Below, piece after piece: positions 54,650 through 63,569 of a stretch of 64,000 bases of DNA. The DNA is from Cupriavidus oxalaticus (GTDB lineage: Bacteria > Pseudomonadota > Gammaproteobacteria > Burkholderiales > Burkholderiaceae): positions 1,984,001-2,048,000 of the forward strand of contig NZ_CP038634.1 of NCBI RefSeq assembly GCF_004768545.1. The letters are read 5' to 3'. Under the pieces are notes generated by a model. It had not been told where the DNA came from. It saw nothing but the letters and a program-made list of their open reading frames with translations, and made no database searches. Both the position numbers and the translations under genes were made by a program. Within the stretch, counting starts at the first letter, position 1. Each line of letters opens with the position of its first letter.

Positions 54650-55804
54650 ATGACTGCAACCACATCGTCCACCCAACCCGCCGACAGCATCGCCTGGATC
54701 CGGCTGTCTTCCAGCTACCTGCCGCTGGCCACGCCGATCAGCGACGCCAAGGTGCTGACCGGCCGGCAGAAGCCGATGACCGAGGTGGCGATCCTGTTTG
54801 CCGAGATCCGCACCGCCAACGGCCATGAGGGGCTGGGCTTCAGCTACAGCAAGCGCGCGGGCGGCCCCGGCCAATTCGCGCACGCGGCCGAGATCGCGCC
54901 GGCGCTGATCGGCGAAGACCCGAGCGATATCGCGCGCCTGTGGGACAAGCTGTGCTGGGCGGGCGCGTCGGTCGGCCGCAGCGGCCTGTCGACGCAGGCC
55001 ATCGGCGCCTTCGACGTGGCGCTGTGGGACCTCAAGGCCCGCCGCGCCGGCCTGTCGCTGGCCAAGCTGCTGGGCGCGCATCGCGACGCGGTGCGCTGCT
55101 ACAACACCTCGGGCGGCTTCCTGCATACGCCGCTGGACCAGCTGAAGGTCAATGCCGCGGCTTCGGTCGAGCGCGGCATCGGCGGCATCAAGCTCAAGGT
55201 GGGCCAGCCCGACGGCGCGCTCGACATCAAGCGCGTGGCCGCGGTGCGCGAGCACCTGGGCGACGCGGTGCCGATCATGGTCGACGCCAACCAGCAATGG
55301 GACCGCCCGACCGCGCAGCGCATGTGCCGCACCTTCGAGTCGTTCAACCTGGTGTGGATCGAAGAGCCGCTCGACGCCTACGATCACGAAGGCCACGCCG
55401 CGCTGGCGACGCAGTTCGACACCCCGATCGCCACCGGCGAAATGCTGACCAGCGCCGCCGAGCACTGGGACCTGATCCGCCACCGCGCCGCGGACTACCT
55501 GATGCCCGATGCGCCGCGCGTCGGTGGCATCACGCCTTTCCTCAAGGTGGCGGCACTGGCCGAGCATGCGGGGCTGATGCTCGCGCCGCATTTTGCGATG
55601 GAACTGCACGTGCACCTTGCCGCCGCGTATCCGCGCGAGCCGTGGGTCGAGCATTTCGACTGGCTCGAGCCACTCTTCAACGAGCGCCTGCAGATCCGCA
55701 ACGGCCGCATCCAGGTGCCGACCGCGCCGGGATTGGGCCTGAGCCTGAGCGAGCAGGCAAGGGCCTGGACGCGCCAGCAGGCGGAATTCGGCCAGCAGCC
55801 GTAA
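54650..55804 (+). CDS. Mandelate racemase/enolase-superfamily aldarate dehydratase
   Basis: A 384-residue enolase-superfamily protein close in pattern to L-talarate/galactarate dehydratase. Catalytic Lys pair in GGIKLKVGQPD, metal ligands in MVDANQQWD, IEEPLDAYD and PIATGEML, catalytic His in LAPHFAMELHVHL. It dehydrates a six-carbon aldarate to a keto-deoxy-glucarate for the aldolase. ATG 54650 lies 2 bp after the garR stop. The exact stereoisomer (galactarate, talarate or glucarate) cannot be told by reading. Confidence 0.8.
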   Translation: MTATTSSTQPADSIAWIRLSSSYLPLATPISDAKVLTGRQKPMTEVAILFAEIRTANGHEGLGFSYSKRAGGPGQFAHAAEIAPALIGEDPSDIARLWDKLCWAGASVGRSGLSTQAIGAFDVALWDLKARRAGLSLAKLLGAHRDAVRCYNTSGGFLHTPLDQLKVNAAASVERGIGGIKLKVGQPDGALDIKRVAAVREHLGDAVPIMVDANQQWDRPTAQRMCRTFESFNLVWIEEPLDAYDHEGHAALATQFDTPIATGEMLTSAAEHWDLIRHRAADYLMPDAPRVGGITPFLKVAALAEHAGLMLAPHFAMELHVHLAAAYPREPWVEHFDWLEPLFNERLQIRNGRIQVPTAPGLGLSLSEQARAWTRQQAEFGQQP

Positions 55805-55851
55805 CCCCGAACAACCCATATACAAGACACACAGCAAACAGGAGACAACCC

Positions 55852-56808
55852 ATGAAAAAGCTGATCGCATCCCTGCTGCTCGGCACAGCCATGGCCACCG
55901 CGCACGCCGCCTGGCCGGAAAAGCCCGTCACGCTGCTGGTGCCGTTCCCCGCGGGCGGCTCCAGCGACAACGTCGCCCGCATCCTGGGCGCCAAGATGCA
56001 GTCGCAGTTCGGCGGCAGCTTCGTGGTCGACAACAAGCCGGGCGCGGCCGGCATGATCGGCGCCGCCATGGTCAAGCGTGCGCCGGCCGACGGCTACACG
56101 GTGTTCGTGTCGTCGCTGGGCCCGTTCGTGATCGGGCCGCACCTGACCCGGAACGCCGGCTACGATCCTCTCAAGGACTTCGACTACATCAGCGTGGCGG
56201 TGCAGGCGCCCAATGTGCTGGCCGTTCCCGCTAACTCGCCGCACAAGAGCCTGCAGGACGTGATTGCCTACGAGAAGGCCCATCCCAGCAAGATGACCTT
56301 CGCCTCTGCCGGCAACGGCACCAGCGACCACCTGACCGCCGAGCTGTTCTGGCAGCAGACCGGCACCGCCGGCCTGCACGTGCCGTACAAGGGCGGCGCG
56401 CCCGCGCTGAACGATCTGCTGGGCGGGCAGGTTGATGCCACCTTCATGAACATCAACACCGCGATCCCGCATATCAAGGCGGGCAAGCTGCGCGCGCTGG
56501 CCATCACCAGCAGCAAGCGCTCGCCGATCCTGCCTGACGTGCCGACCATGGATGAAGCCGGGGTGAAGGGCGTGACGGTCTACTCGTGGCAGGCCGTGGC
56601 GGCGCCGAAGGGGCTGGCGCCGGAGATCAAGGCGAAGCTGCATTCGGCCGTGGTGGCGGCGCTCAACGATCCCGCGGTCAAGCCCAAGCTGCTCGACCTG
56701 GGCTTCGAGATCGTCGCCAATACGCCGGAGCAGTTCACGGCGTTCCAGGCGTCGGAGTATGCGCGCTGGAAGAAGGTGATCGAGGTGGGCAAGATCACGG
56801 CCGACTGA
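55852..56808 (+). CDS. Bug/TctC-family periplasmic receptor (aldarate operon)
   Basis: A 318-residue receptor with a Sec signal peptide (MKKLIASLLLGTAMATAHA) and the Bug blocks LLVPFPAGGSSDNVARILG, VVDNKPGAAGMIGAAMVKRA, HVPYKGGAPALNDLLGGQVD. It follows the dehydratase gene by 47 bp with AGGAG before the start. Operon context suggests an aldarate as ligand. No TctAB permease genes are here. Confidence 0.88.
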   Translation: MKKLIASLLLGTAMATAHAAWPEKPVTLLVPFPAGGSSDNVARILGAKMQSQFGGSFVVDNKPGAAGMIGAAMVKRAPADGYTVFVSSLGPFVIGPHLTRNAGYDPLKDFDYISVAVQAPNVLAVPANSPHKSLQDVIAYEKAHPSKMTFASAGNGTSDHLTAELFWQQTGTAGLHVPYKGGAPALNDLLGGQVDATFMNINTAIPHIKAGKLRALAITSSKRSPILPDVPTMDEAGVKGVTVYSWQAVAAPKGLAPEIKAKLHSAVVAALNDPAVKPKLLDLGFEIVANTPEQFTAFQASEYARWKKVIEVGKITAD

Positions 56809-56830
56809 GCTGAGCTATCCCGGGGCGTGC

Positions 56831-57535
56831 TCAGCGCCGCGCCAGCCGCTTGAGCGCGCCCGGCTCCAGCAATTCGATCTGCCGGTACTGGCGCCGGATC
56901 CAGCCGGCGTCTTCCCATGCCTGCAGGTACTTGGCTACCGTCTGGCGCGAGCGGTTGACCATGTCGCCCAGGTCTTCGGCGCTGATCTGCACGACATGGT
57001 CGGTGCGGTCGGCCAGTTCCAGCAGCCGCGCCGCCATGCGCGCATCGACCGGCGCCTGCGCCGCGCTCTCGGCGTGGTCGAAGGCCACGCGCAGCCGCGC
57101 GCAGATCTGCTGCACGATCAGGTGCATCCCCTCCGGATGCTGCGCCAGGATCCGGTCGAATGCGCGCCGGTCCAGCACCAGCAACTCGGTATTGCCGACC
57201 GCGAAGGCGTCATGCGTGCGCGGCTTGCCGTCGAGCAGCGAGATCTCGCCGAACCAGCGTCCGCGCCCGATCACCGAATACACCGACTCGCGCCCGCCGC
57301 TGCTGACGCGGCTCATGCGCACGCGCCCCGACACCACCATGCAGAAGTAAGTCGGCGGATCGCCGCGCGCGAACACCATCTCGCCATCGGCAAAGCGCAG
57401 CCGGCGTGCGGCGCCGGCCACGGCGTCGAGCACGCGGGGCGGCGCATTGCGCAGCCAGCCGCTGGCCAGCACGCTGCGCGGCAGCGCCCGCACGGGTTCG
57501 ATGCGCTTCACTTTGCTGGCCACCTGCTTTCTCAT
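56831..57535 (-). CDS. Crp/Fnr-family transcriptional regulator
   Basis: A 234-residue regulator with a cyclic-nucleotide-type beta-barrel (about residues 25-130, with FADGEMVFARGDPPTYFCMVVSGRVRM and WFGEISLLDGKPRTHDAFA) and a C-terminal winged helix (ISAEDLGDMVNRSRQTVAKYLQAWEDAGWI). FNR-type iron-sulphur cysteines at the N-terminus are absent. It is convergent with the Bug gene and divergent from the class II aldolase gene, and may control either unit. ATG 57535 is preferred to a TTG ten codons upstream. Confidence 0.82.
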   Translation of the reverse strand: MRKQVASKVKRIEPVRALPRSVLASGWLRNAPPRVLDAVAGAARRLRFADGEMVFARGDPPTYFCMVVSGRVRMSRVSSGGRESVYSVIGRGRWFGEISLLDGKPRTHDAFAVGNTELLVLDRRAFDRILAQHPEGMHLIVQQICARLRVAFDHAESAAQAPVDARMAARLLELADRTDHVVQISAEDLGDMVNRSRQTVAKYLQAWEDAGWIRRQYRQIELLEPGALKRLARR

Positions 57536-57638
57536 TGCCGTTCCGGTTGAGCCGAGATTGTCCAATACTTAACAGACTTTGGCACGGTGCGCCGCGACAA
57601 TGCCTGCGTCCAGTCACACACCTCACCCCCGGGAGACC

Positions 57639-58415
57639 ATGCAGATGGCGCAGATCCAGCTCGTCGATTCAGTAAGAGACCGCGTTTCCGACGCGGAATG
57701 GCAAATGCGCGTCGACCTTGCCGCGGCCTACCGGCTGGTGGCCCACTTCGGCTGGGACGACCTGATCTTCACGCATATCTCGGCGCGCGTGCCCGATGCG
57801 CCGGACCAGTTCCTGATCAATCCGTACGGCATGATGTTCGACGAGATCACGGCGTCGAGCCTGGTCAAGGTCGACCACGAGGGCCAGCCCGTGCTGGAGA
57901 CGCCGTACGACGTCAACCCGGCCGGCTTCATCATCCACAGCGCCGTTCACGAAGCACGCCCCGAGGTCGGCTGCGTGATGCACACGCATACCTCGCACGG
58001 CGTCGCCGTCTCGGCGCAGCAGGCGGGCCTGCTGCCGATCTCGCAGCAATCGATGTTCGCGCTGACCGGGCTGGCCTACCACGACTATGAAGGCGTGGCG
58101 CTGCGCGAGGACGAGAAGGCGCGGCTGGTGGCCGACCTCGGCCGCTGCAAGCAGATGATCCTGCGCAACCACGGACTGCTGACGTGCGGGCGCACCGTGT
58201 CCGATGCCTTCCTGACCATGTACACGCTGGAGTCGGCCTGCCGCATCCAGATCCTGGCGCAGAGCGGCGGCACGCCGCTGACCATGGTGCCCGAAGCCGC
58301 CAGCGCCAACATGGGCCAGCAGGCGCGCCAGGCGACCAAGGGCAAGGGCTCTAACCTGGCCTGGCCCGGCTTGCTGCGCCGCCTGGATCGCATCAACCCC
58401 GACTATCGCAACTGA
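57639..58415 (+). CDS. Class II aldolase/adducin family protein
   Basis: A 258-residue protein of the fuculose-aldolase/adducin fold. The zinc ligands are two His in MHTHTSHGVAVS and one in LRNHGLLTCGRT; the N-terminal FTHISARVPDAPDQFLINPYG is characteristic. Members cleave or decarboxylate sugar-acid phosphates and related hydroxy-keto acids. It begins the operon continued by a hydroxyacid dehydrogenase and may handle a branch of aldarate or hydroxypyruvate metabolism. Start ATG 57639 follows GGGAG closely; ATG 57645 has better spacing. Confidence 0.8.
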   Translation: MQMAQIQLVDSVRDRVSDAEWQMRVDLAAAYRLVAHFGWDDLIFTHISARVPDAPDQFLINPYGMMFDEITASSLVKVDHEGQPVLETPYDVNPAGFIIHSAVHEARPEVGCVMHTHTSHGVAVSAQQAGLLPISQQSMFALTGLAYHDYEGVALREDEKARLVADLGRCKQMILRNHGLLTCGRTVSDAFLTMYTLESACRIQILAQSGGTPLTMVPEAASANMGQQARQATKGKGSNLAWPGLLRRLDRINPDYRN

Positions 58416-58441
58416 GCCGGCAACTGAGCCGCAACTGAGCC
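58408..58441 (+). repeat. Three tandem copies of an 11-bp unit at the aldolase stop codon
   Basis: GCAACTGAGCC occurs at 58408-58418, 58420-58430 and 58431-58441. The first copy contains the stop codon of the class II aldolase gene, so the extra copies look like slippage duplications just past the stop, before the next start at 58452. Confidence 0.8.
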
Positions 58442-58451
58442 ACACCTGACC

Positions 58452-59381
58452 ATGGCCATTCTTGTTCACCTGCCGTCGTTCATGGCGGTCCCCATCACGG
58501 CCTTGCTGCGCGAGCAAGCGCCGGACATCACCATCTGGAACGGCCGCGAAGCCGCCGTGCCGGAAGAGGTCGAGGCCATCATCGCCTGGGGCCTGAAGCC
58601 GGGCGTGCTGCCCGCCTACCCGAAGCTGCGGCTGGTCTGCGCCGCCACCGCCGGCGTCGACAAGCTGCTGGCCGCGCCGGACCTGCCGCAGGACATGCCG
58701 GTCACGCGCATCGTCGATCCCGGCCAGCAGACCGGCATCGCCCACTTCGTGCTGGCCATGGCGCTGCGCCATACCCGCGAACTGGGGGTGTATGCCGAGC
58801 AGCGGGGCCGCGGCGAATGGAAACGCCATCGCGGGCGCGCGCTGTCGCGCTGCCGCGTGGGCGTGCTTGGGCTGGGCGAGATCGGCAGCGAGGTGGCGCG
58901 CATGTTCGCGGCCATCGGCTTCCCGGTGGCGGGCTGGAGCCGCAGCCCCAAGCACCTGCCCGGCGTGGCGGACTTTACCGGCGACGACGGGCTGGACGCC
59001 ATGCTGGCGCAGACCGATATCCTGGTCTGCACGCTGCCACTGACGCCGCAGACCAACGGCATGCTCGACCGCAAGACGCTGTCGCGGCTGCCGCAGGGCG
59101 CTTACTTCATCAACGTGGGGCGCGGCGAGCATGTGGTCGAAGCCGACCTGCTCGCGCTGATCGACGAAGGCCACCTTGCCGGCGCGGCGCTGGATGTGTT
59201 CGCCAAGGAGCCGCCGGCGGCCGACGACCCGATCTGGACCCACCCGCGCATCGAGGCGACGCCGCATATCGCCGCCGATCCGTCGTACGAGCTGGTCGCG
59301 CAGCAGTGCATCGAAAACCTGCGCCGCGCGCGCGACGGGCGGCCGCTGCTGAACCAGGTCGACCGGCGGGCCGGCTACTGA
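58452..59381 (+). CDS. D-2-hydroxyacid dehydrogenase (glyoxylate/hydroxypyruvate reductase A-like)
   Basis: A 309-residue NAD(P)-dependent dehydrogenase. Cofactor motif VGVLGLGEIGSEVARMFAA, then catalytic Arg in INVGRGEHVVE, Glu in DVFAKEPPA and His in ATPHIAADPSYE. The length and WSRSPKHLPGV loop fit the GhrA group. It may reduce hydroxypyruvate or glyoxylate made from glycerate or tartronate metabolism. It is 36 bp after the aldolase stop. Confidence 0.85.
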   Translation: MAILVHLPSFMAVPITALLREQAPDITIWNGREAAVPEEVEAIIAWGLKPGVLPAYPKLRLVCAATAGVDKLLAAPDLPQDMPVTRIVDPGQQTGIAHFVLAMALRHTRELGVYAEQRGRGEWKRHRGRALSRCRVGVLGLGEIGSEVARMFAAIGFPVAGWSRSPKHLPGVADFTGDDGLDAMLAQTDILVCTLPLTPQTNGMLDRKTLSRLPQGAYFINVGRGEHVVEADLLALIDEGHLAGAALDVFAKEPPAADDPIWTHPRIEATPHIAADPSYELVAQQCIENLRRARDGRPLLNQVDRRAGY

Positions 59382-59400
59382 GCGGAGCGCCCGCGTTGCA

Positions 59401-60024
59401 TTACAGCGGCGCGGGCTGGGGCGCTGCCGGCGCTGCAGGTGCAGCCGCAGCGGCCGCAGCGGCCGGCTTGCTGCCGGCACCGCTGTAGGAGAAGTACTTT
59501 GCCTTGGCGTTGCGGGCCCAGTAGGCCACGGTGAAGTGCTTGCCGTCACGGCCGTACAGCAGTTCCAGGCTGCCATTGGCCGCGGCCCACTCCGCATAGC
59601 CGTTCTCCGCCGAGGCTTCGGTCTTGCGCAGCGACGCGTAGCGCGCATCGAGCTTGCCCCGCACGTCTTCCAGCGCCGCACGGTCGAAGGTCATCGTGAT
59701 CAGCGCCACCGTATCCTGCGCGTCGCAGTTCAGCGTCACGCGTGTCAGGCCGGCGAGGTGGAAGCGCTCCAGGCGCTTGAGCTCAACCGTATCGCCGCCG
59801 GCCCATTCGGACTTGCCGGTGCGGGCATGGTTTTCCGCCGGGGCGAGCCGTGCGCATTTCGACTTGCCAAGCTCCAAGCCCAGTGGTGCCGCGGTATTGG
59901 AGGCGGCAGCGGTGGTGGTGACGGTAGTCGTGGGGGCGGTGGCCGCTGCCTGCGGGGCGGCATGCGCGGCCAATGCTGCAAACGCGGCCATCAGGGCGGC
60001 GCAGTGGGGGAAAGCTTTCTTCAT
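59401..60024 (-). CDS. Exported protein of unknown function
   Basis: A 207-residue protein with a signal peptide (MKKAFPHCAALMAAFAALAAHA), a Thr/Ala-rich linker, a central domain (GLELGKSKCARLAP through FTVAYWARNAKAKYFSYSG) and an Ala/Pro-rich C-terminal tail. The central part has a K/R-rich, Phe-rich pattern with one Cys pair (SKCARL and LNCDAQD). I do not recognise the family. It is convergent with the dehydrogenase gene. The ribosome site is weak. Confidence 0.6.
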   Translation of the reverse strand: MKKAFPHCAALMAAFAALAAHAAPQAAATAPTTTVTTTAAASNTAAPLGLELGKSKCARLAPAENHARTGKSEWAGGDTVELKRLERFHLAGLTRVTLNCDAQDTVALITMTFDRAALEDVRGKLDARYASLRKTEASAENGYAEWAAANGSLELLYGRDGKHFTVAYWARNAKAKYFSYSGAGSKPAAAAAAAAPAAPAAPQPAPL

Positions 60025-60226
60025 CTTCAGGGTGCTGGACGGATTTGCGTGGCGGGATCGATAGGTCACCGCGGATTCTACGGCTTTCCCGAGCGCGCCT
60101 GTAGGCCGGCGGCCTGCAATTAATAGCGCTGTGCGCCCGCCGGCTCGGGCCGCGACAGGCGATGGCGGTGACGGGTATCGATGTGAGGCCCTGGGCAAGC
60201 CGCCAGGGCAATCTTCACGCAGCCGC

Positions 60227-61183
60227 CTACCGCCGCTGCGCCAGCCAGATCCCCGCCCCGATCGCCGCCAGCCCCACCCCGTGATACCAGCGCGGCCAGT
60301 CGCCCAGCAGCAGCGTGGACAGCAGCGCCGCGAACACCGGTGTCAGCGTGATGAAAAACACCGGCAGTTGCGCGCCAGCCCGGGCAATGGCGCGGTCCCA
60401 GGCGAAGTAGGCGAGCAGCGAAGGAATCGTCGCCACGTAGAGCAGGATCGCGGCGACCTTGCCGTTCCAGGGCAGGGGCTGGTCCTGGGCCATCAGTTCC
60501 CATGCCGTCACCGGCGCGCTCGCCAGTACGCCGGCGACGATCTGGGCAAACAGCAGGACCGGCAGCGGTACGTCGGGCCGTTGCTTGCGCAGCAGCCAGG
60601 TATAGGCGCTCCAGGCAATGGTGGCGGCCAGCATGTAGAGGTCGCCGGGCACGAGGTCGAGCTGGGCCAACCGTGCCGGCTCGCCGCGCACCAGCACGAA
60701 GGACACGCCGACCAGGCACAGCAGCGCGCCCGCCACTTGCAGTGGCTTGACCCGCTCGCGGAAGCACAGGGCGCCAATCACGATCAGGAACAGCGGCGTG
60801 GACGCACCGATCAGCGTCACGTTGATCGGCGTCGACGTGGTCAGTGCCAGGTACTGCAGCGCGTTATAGCTGCCGATGGACAGCACGCCCATGGCCATGA
60901 TGACGCCGGCGTGCCGGCGCAGCGCCGCGCGATGCTCCAGCACACCGCGCCAGGCGAATGGCGCAAGCAGCAGGCCGGCCAGCACCCAGCGTACGGAATT
61001 CAGCGTGATCGGCGGCACCGTGCCCGCTGCAAGGCGGCCGACGATGGCGTTGCCCGCCCAGCTCAGCGGCGGGAAAGTCAGCAGGAACAGGGTGGTCCAG
61101 TCGATGCGTCCGGAGCCGGCGCGGCTTGCTTGCATGGCGAAGGCGGTGTTGGCGAATCGCGCATTATCCGCCAACACCGGCAT
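60227..61183 (-). CDS. EamA/DMT-superfamily exporter
   Basis: A 318-residue transporter with ten membrane segments in two EamA repeats (about residues 30-160 and 172-315). Family marks are PPLSWAGNAIVGRLAAG, YLALTTSTPINVTLIGASTPLF and, in the second repeat, RAGAQLPVFFITLTPVFAALLS. DMT proteins export amino acids or other small metabolites. The start may be ATG 61183 or 61135; neither has a good ribosome site. A 200-bp gap without a gene separates it from the exported unknown protein. Confidence 0.85.
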   Translation of the reverse strand: MPVLADNARFANTAFAMQASRAGSGRIDWTTLFLLTFPPLSWAGNAIVGRLAAGTVPPITLNSVRWVLAGLLLAPFAWRGVLEHRAALRRHAGVIMAMGVLSIGSYNALQYLALTTSTPINVTLIGASTPLFLIVIGALCFRERVKPLQVAGALLCLVGVSFVLVRGEPARLAQLDLVPGDLYMLAATIAWSAYTWLLRKQRPDVPLPVLLFAQIVAGVLASAPVTAWELMAQDQPLPWNGKVAAILLYVATIPSLLAYFAWDRAIARAGAQLPVFFITLTPVFAALLSTLLLGDWPRWYHGVGLAAIGAGIWLAQRR

Positions 61184-61207
61184 GGTCCGCAGCGGCGGGA
61201 CCGCAAA

Positions 61208-62215
61208 TCAGGCGTTGGTCTTGCGCCCCACGCTGCGGATCAGCTGCGTGACCCGCGTCATGTACTGGTCGAACGCCTGGTTCGCCTGCGCCTGGCTGTC
61301 GGTGGGCTTGGCGACGGTGCGACCTTCCGCCTCCAGCTTGCCCAGGATATCCGGCTTGACCAGCGCTTCGCCGATCGCCTTGCGCAGCACCGTGACGCGG
61401 TCCGCCGGCGTGCCGGCCTTGACGAAATAGCCGCCGCCGATGGTGTATTCGAAGTCGGGGATCTGCTTGCTTTGCGAAATCAGCGGGACGTGCTTCAGCG
61501 CCGGCGGCAGCGCCCTGGAGAAGCTGGTCAGGATCCGCAGCCGGCCCTGCTGCTGCATCGCGTCGAAGCTCGACTGGTAGGGCAGGATGGCGAAGTCGAC
61601 TTCGCCGCCCGCCAGGCCCTGCAGCGCCGGCGCGCCGCCCTTGTACGGCACGTGTAGCAGCGGTGCGCCGAGCCTGGCGGCCAGCGCGTCGCCCATCAGG
61701 TGATAGATCGAGTCGATGCCGACGGTCGCATAGGTCAGCGGCTTGGCCTTGCTCTGCTTCGCCAGGTCGAGGAACTTGTCCAGGCTGTCGGCGGCCAGGC
61801 CGTTCCTGGCCATCAGCACGATATTGGCATCGCTGATCGGCGCGACCAGCATGAAGTCCTGCGGCTTGTAGCGCGCGGCCGGGTTCAGCAGCGGGGCCAG
61901 GAACACTTCATTGATCGAACCGTGGAAGAAGGTGTAGCCATCGGCCGGTGCGGCCAGTACCCTGTTGGCGCCGATCAGGCCGGTGCCGCCGCCGTAGTTC
62001 TCGACCACGACCTGCTGTTTGACGCTCTTGCCGATCGATTCGCCGAAGATCCGGGCCGAGGTATCGCTGGCCCCGCCGGCCGGATACGGCACCACCAGCG
62101 CCAGCGGTCGGGCGGGAAAGCTTTCAGCGGCAAGCGCGGGTAGTGTGCCCAGTGCCGAGCTGCCGGCGGCACAGCCGGCCAGTTGCAGGAAGCGGCGGCG
62201 GTTCAGTGAATGCAT
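61208..62215 (-). CDS. Bug/TctC-family periplasmic receptor
   Basis: A 335-residue receptor with a Tat-type signal (NRRRFLQLAGCAAGSSALG) and Bug blocks ALVVPYPAGGASDTSARIFG, VVENYGGGTGLIGANRVLA and LHVPYKGGAPALQGLAGGE. It lies 24 bp after the M20 amidohydrolase gene and is probably co-transcribed with it, so the ligand could be an amide or acyl amino acid used by that enzyme. No permease genes are next to it. Confidence 0.88.
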   Translation of the reverse strand: MHSLNRRRFLQLAGCAAGSSALGTLPALAAESFPARPLALVVPYPAGGASDTSARIFGESIGKSVKQQVVVENYGGGTGLIGANRVLAAPADGYTFFHGSINEVFLAPLLNPAARYKPQDFMLVAPISDANIVLMARNGLAADSLDKFLDLAKQSKAKPLTYATVGIDSIYHLMGDALAARLGAPLLHVPYKGGAPALQGLAGGEVDFAILPYQSSFDAMQQQGRLRILTSFSRALPPALKHVPLISQSKQIPDFEYTIGGGYFVKAGTPADRVTVLRKAIGEALVKPDILGKLEAEGRTVAKPTDSQAQANQAFDQYMTRVTQLIRSVGRKTNA

Positions 62216-62239
62216 GAAGACTCCCGAAAATAGCGATGC

Positions 62240-63421
62240 TCAAACCAGGTAGCCCTGCGCCAGGTGCGCCCAGAATGCGGCGCCCACGGGCAGGGCCTTG
62301 TCATTGAAGTCGTACAGGGGGTTGTGAACCATGCAGCCGCCGTCCTCGCCCAGGCCGTTGCCGAGCCTGATATAGGCGCCGGGCCGCTGTTCCAGCATGT
62401 AGGCGAAGTCTTCGCTGCCCATGACCGGCGGGCGCTCGACCACGTTGTCAGCGCCCACCAGCCGGATGGCGGCCTCGCGCGCGTATTCAGTCTGCGCGGC
62501 ATGGTTGACCAGCACCGGGTACTTGCGTTCGTAGACCACATCGGACTGGAGCTGGTAGCTTTGCGCCTGGGTCGTGACGAATTCGCGGATGCGCGTTTCC
62601 ACCAGCGTGCGTACCTTGGGATCGAGCGTGCGCACGCCGATCTTGATCGTCGCGCTTTCCGGCACGACGTTGTAGGTGCTGCCGGCCTGGATCGAGCCCA
62701 CCGTGATGACCGCCGACTTCAGCGCATCGATCTCGCGGCTGACAATCGACTGCAGGCCCAGCACGATGCTGGCCGCGCATTGCATCGGGTCGATGCCGTG
62801 GTGCGGCATGGCGCCATGCGCGCCGCGGCCGCGCAGCGTGACCGTGGCGCGGTCGAACGATGCCATCGCCGGGCCGGCGATCACGCCGATCTGGCCGACC
62901 GGCATTCCCGGCGAGTTATGCAGCGCGTAGACCTCGTCGCACGGGAAGCGCTCGAACAGGCCATCCTCCAGCATGCGCAGCGCGCCGCCTTCGTTTTCCT
63001 CGGCCGGCTGGAAGATCAGGTTCAGCGTGCCGTTGAAATCGACCGACTCGGCCAGGTATTTCGCCGCGCACAGCAGGATCGCCGTATGCCCGTCATGGCC
63101 GCACGCGTGCATCTTGCCGGCGATGGTGCTGGCGTAGGCCAGGCCGGTCTGCTCCTGGATCGGCAGTGCGTCCATGTCGGCGCGGATGCCGATGGCCTTG
63201 CTGCCGTCGCCCTTGCGCAGGGTGCCGACCACCCCGGTCGTGCCCAGGCCCCGATGCACCGTGTAGCCCCACGCCGCCAGTTGTTCAGCGACCAGGTCGC
63301 TGGTGCGTCGCTCCTCGAAGGCGAGTTCGGGATGGGCGTGGATCTGGTGGCGGATCCGGACAAACTCGGGCGCGATGGCCTGGACGGCCTGCCGCAGGCT
63401 GGCGGTGGGGGACTGGGTCAT
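62240..63421 (-). CDS. M20-family amidohydrolase (hippurate hydrolase/N-acyl amino acid amidase type)
   Basis: A 393-residue metal-dependent amidohydrolase. Metal site residues are in IGIRADMDALPIQE, MHACGHDGHTAILL and IFQPAEENEGGA; the dimerisation domain follows (GRGAHGAMPHHGIDP), and MGSEDFAYML carries the distal part of the site. These enzymes hydrolyse N-acyl amino acids, hippurate or indole-acetyl conjugates. ATG 63421 is chosen at the start of conserved sequence; the open frame runs much further upstream without homology. It is divergent from a LysR gene, which probably controls it. Confidence 0.85.
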   Translation of the reverse strand: MTQSPTASLRQAVQAIAPEFVRIRHQIHAHPELAFEERRTSDLVAEQLAAWGYTVHRGLGTTGVVGTLRKGDGSKAIGIRADMDALPIQEQTGLAYASTIAGKMHACGHDGHTAILLCAAKYLAESVDFNGTLNLIFQPAEENEGGALRMLEDGLFERFPCDEVYALHNSPGMPVGQIGVIAGPAMASFDRATVTLRGRGAHGAMPHHGIDPMQCAASIVLGLQSIVSREIDALKSAVITVGSIQAGSTYNVVPESATIKIGVRTLDPKVRTLVETRIREFVTTQAQSYQLQSDVVYERKYPVLVNHAAQTEYAREAAIRLVGADNVVERPPVMGSEDFAYMLEQRPGAYIRLGNGLGEDGGCMVHNPLYDFNDKALPVGAAFWAHLAQGYLV

Positions 63422-63499
63422 GGTTGTCGGCGTACGTGGTCTTTGGCCTATTCTCTCCGCCCTTGGCCGCGGCATCCATGACAATGCTGTGGCAGAAAC

Positions 63500-63516
63500 G
63501 TTGTATAAATAGCAAC
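63500..63516. promoter_or_regulatory. Possible LysR-type operator
   Basis: GTTG-N9-CAAC (in GTTGTATAAATAGCAAC) is an AT-rich interrupted dyad in the 148-bp divergent gap between the M20 gene and the LysR gene. LysR proteins often bind T-N11-A sites with such dyads. Nothing else supports it. Confidence 0.35.
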
Positions 63517-63569
63517 AATCCAAAAACGGCCCGGCATGACCGGGCATGACCACGCAAAGGGGAGCAAAG

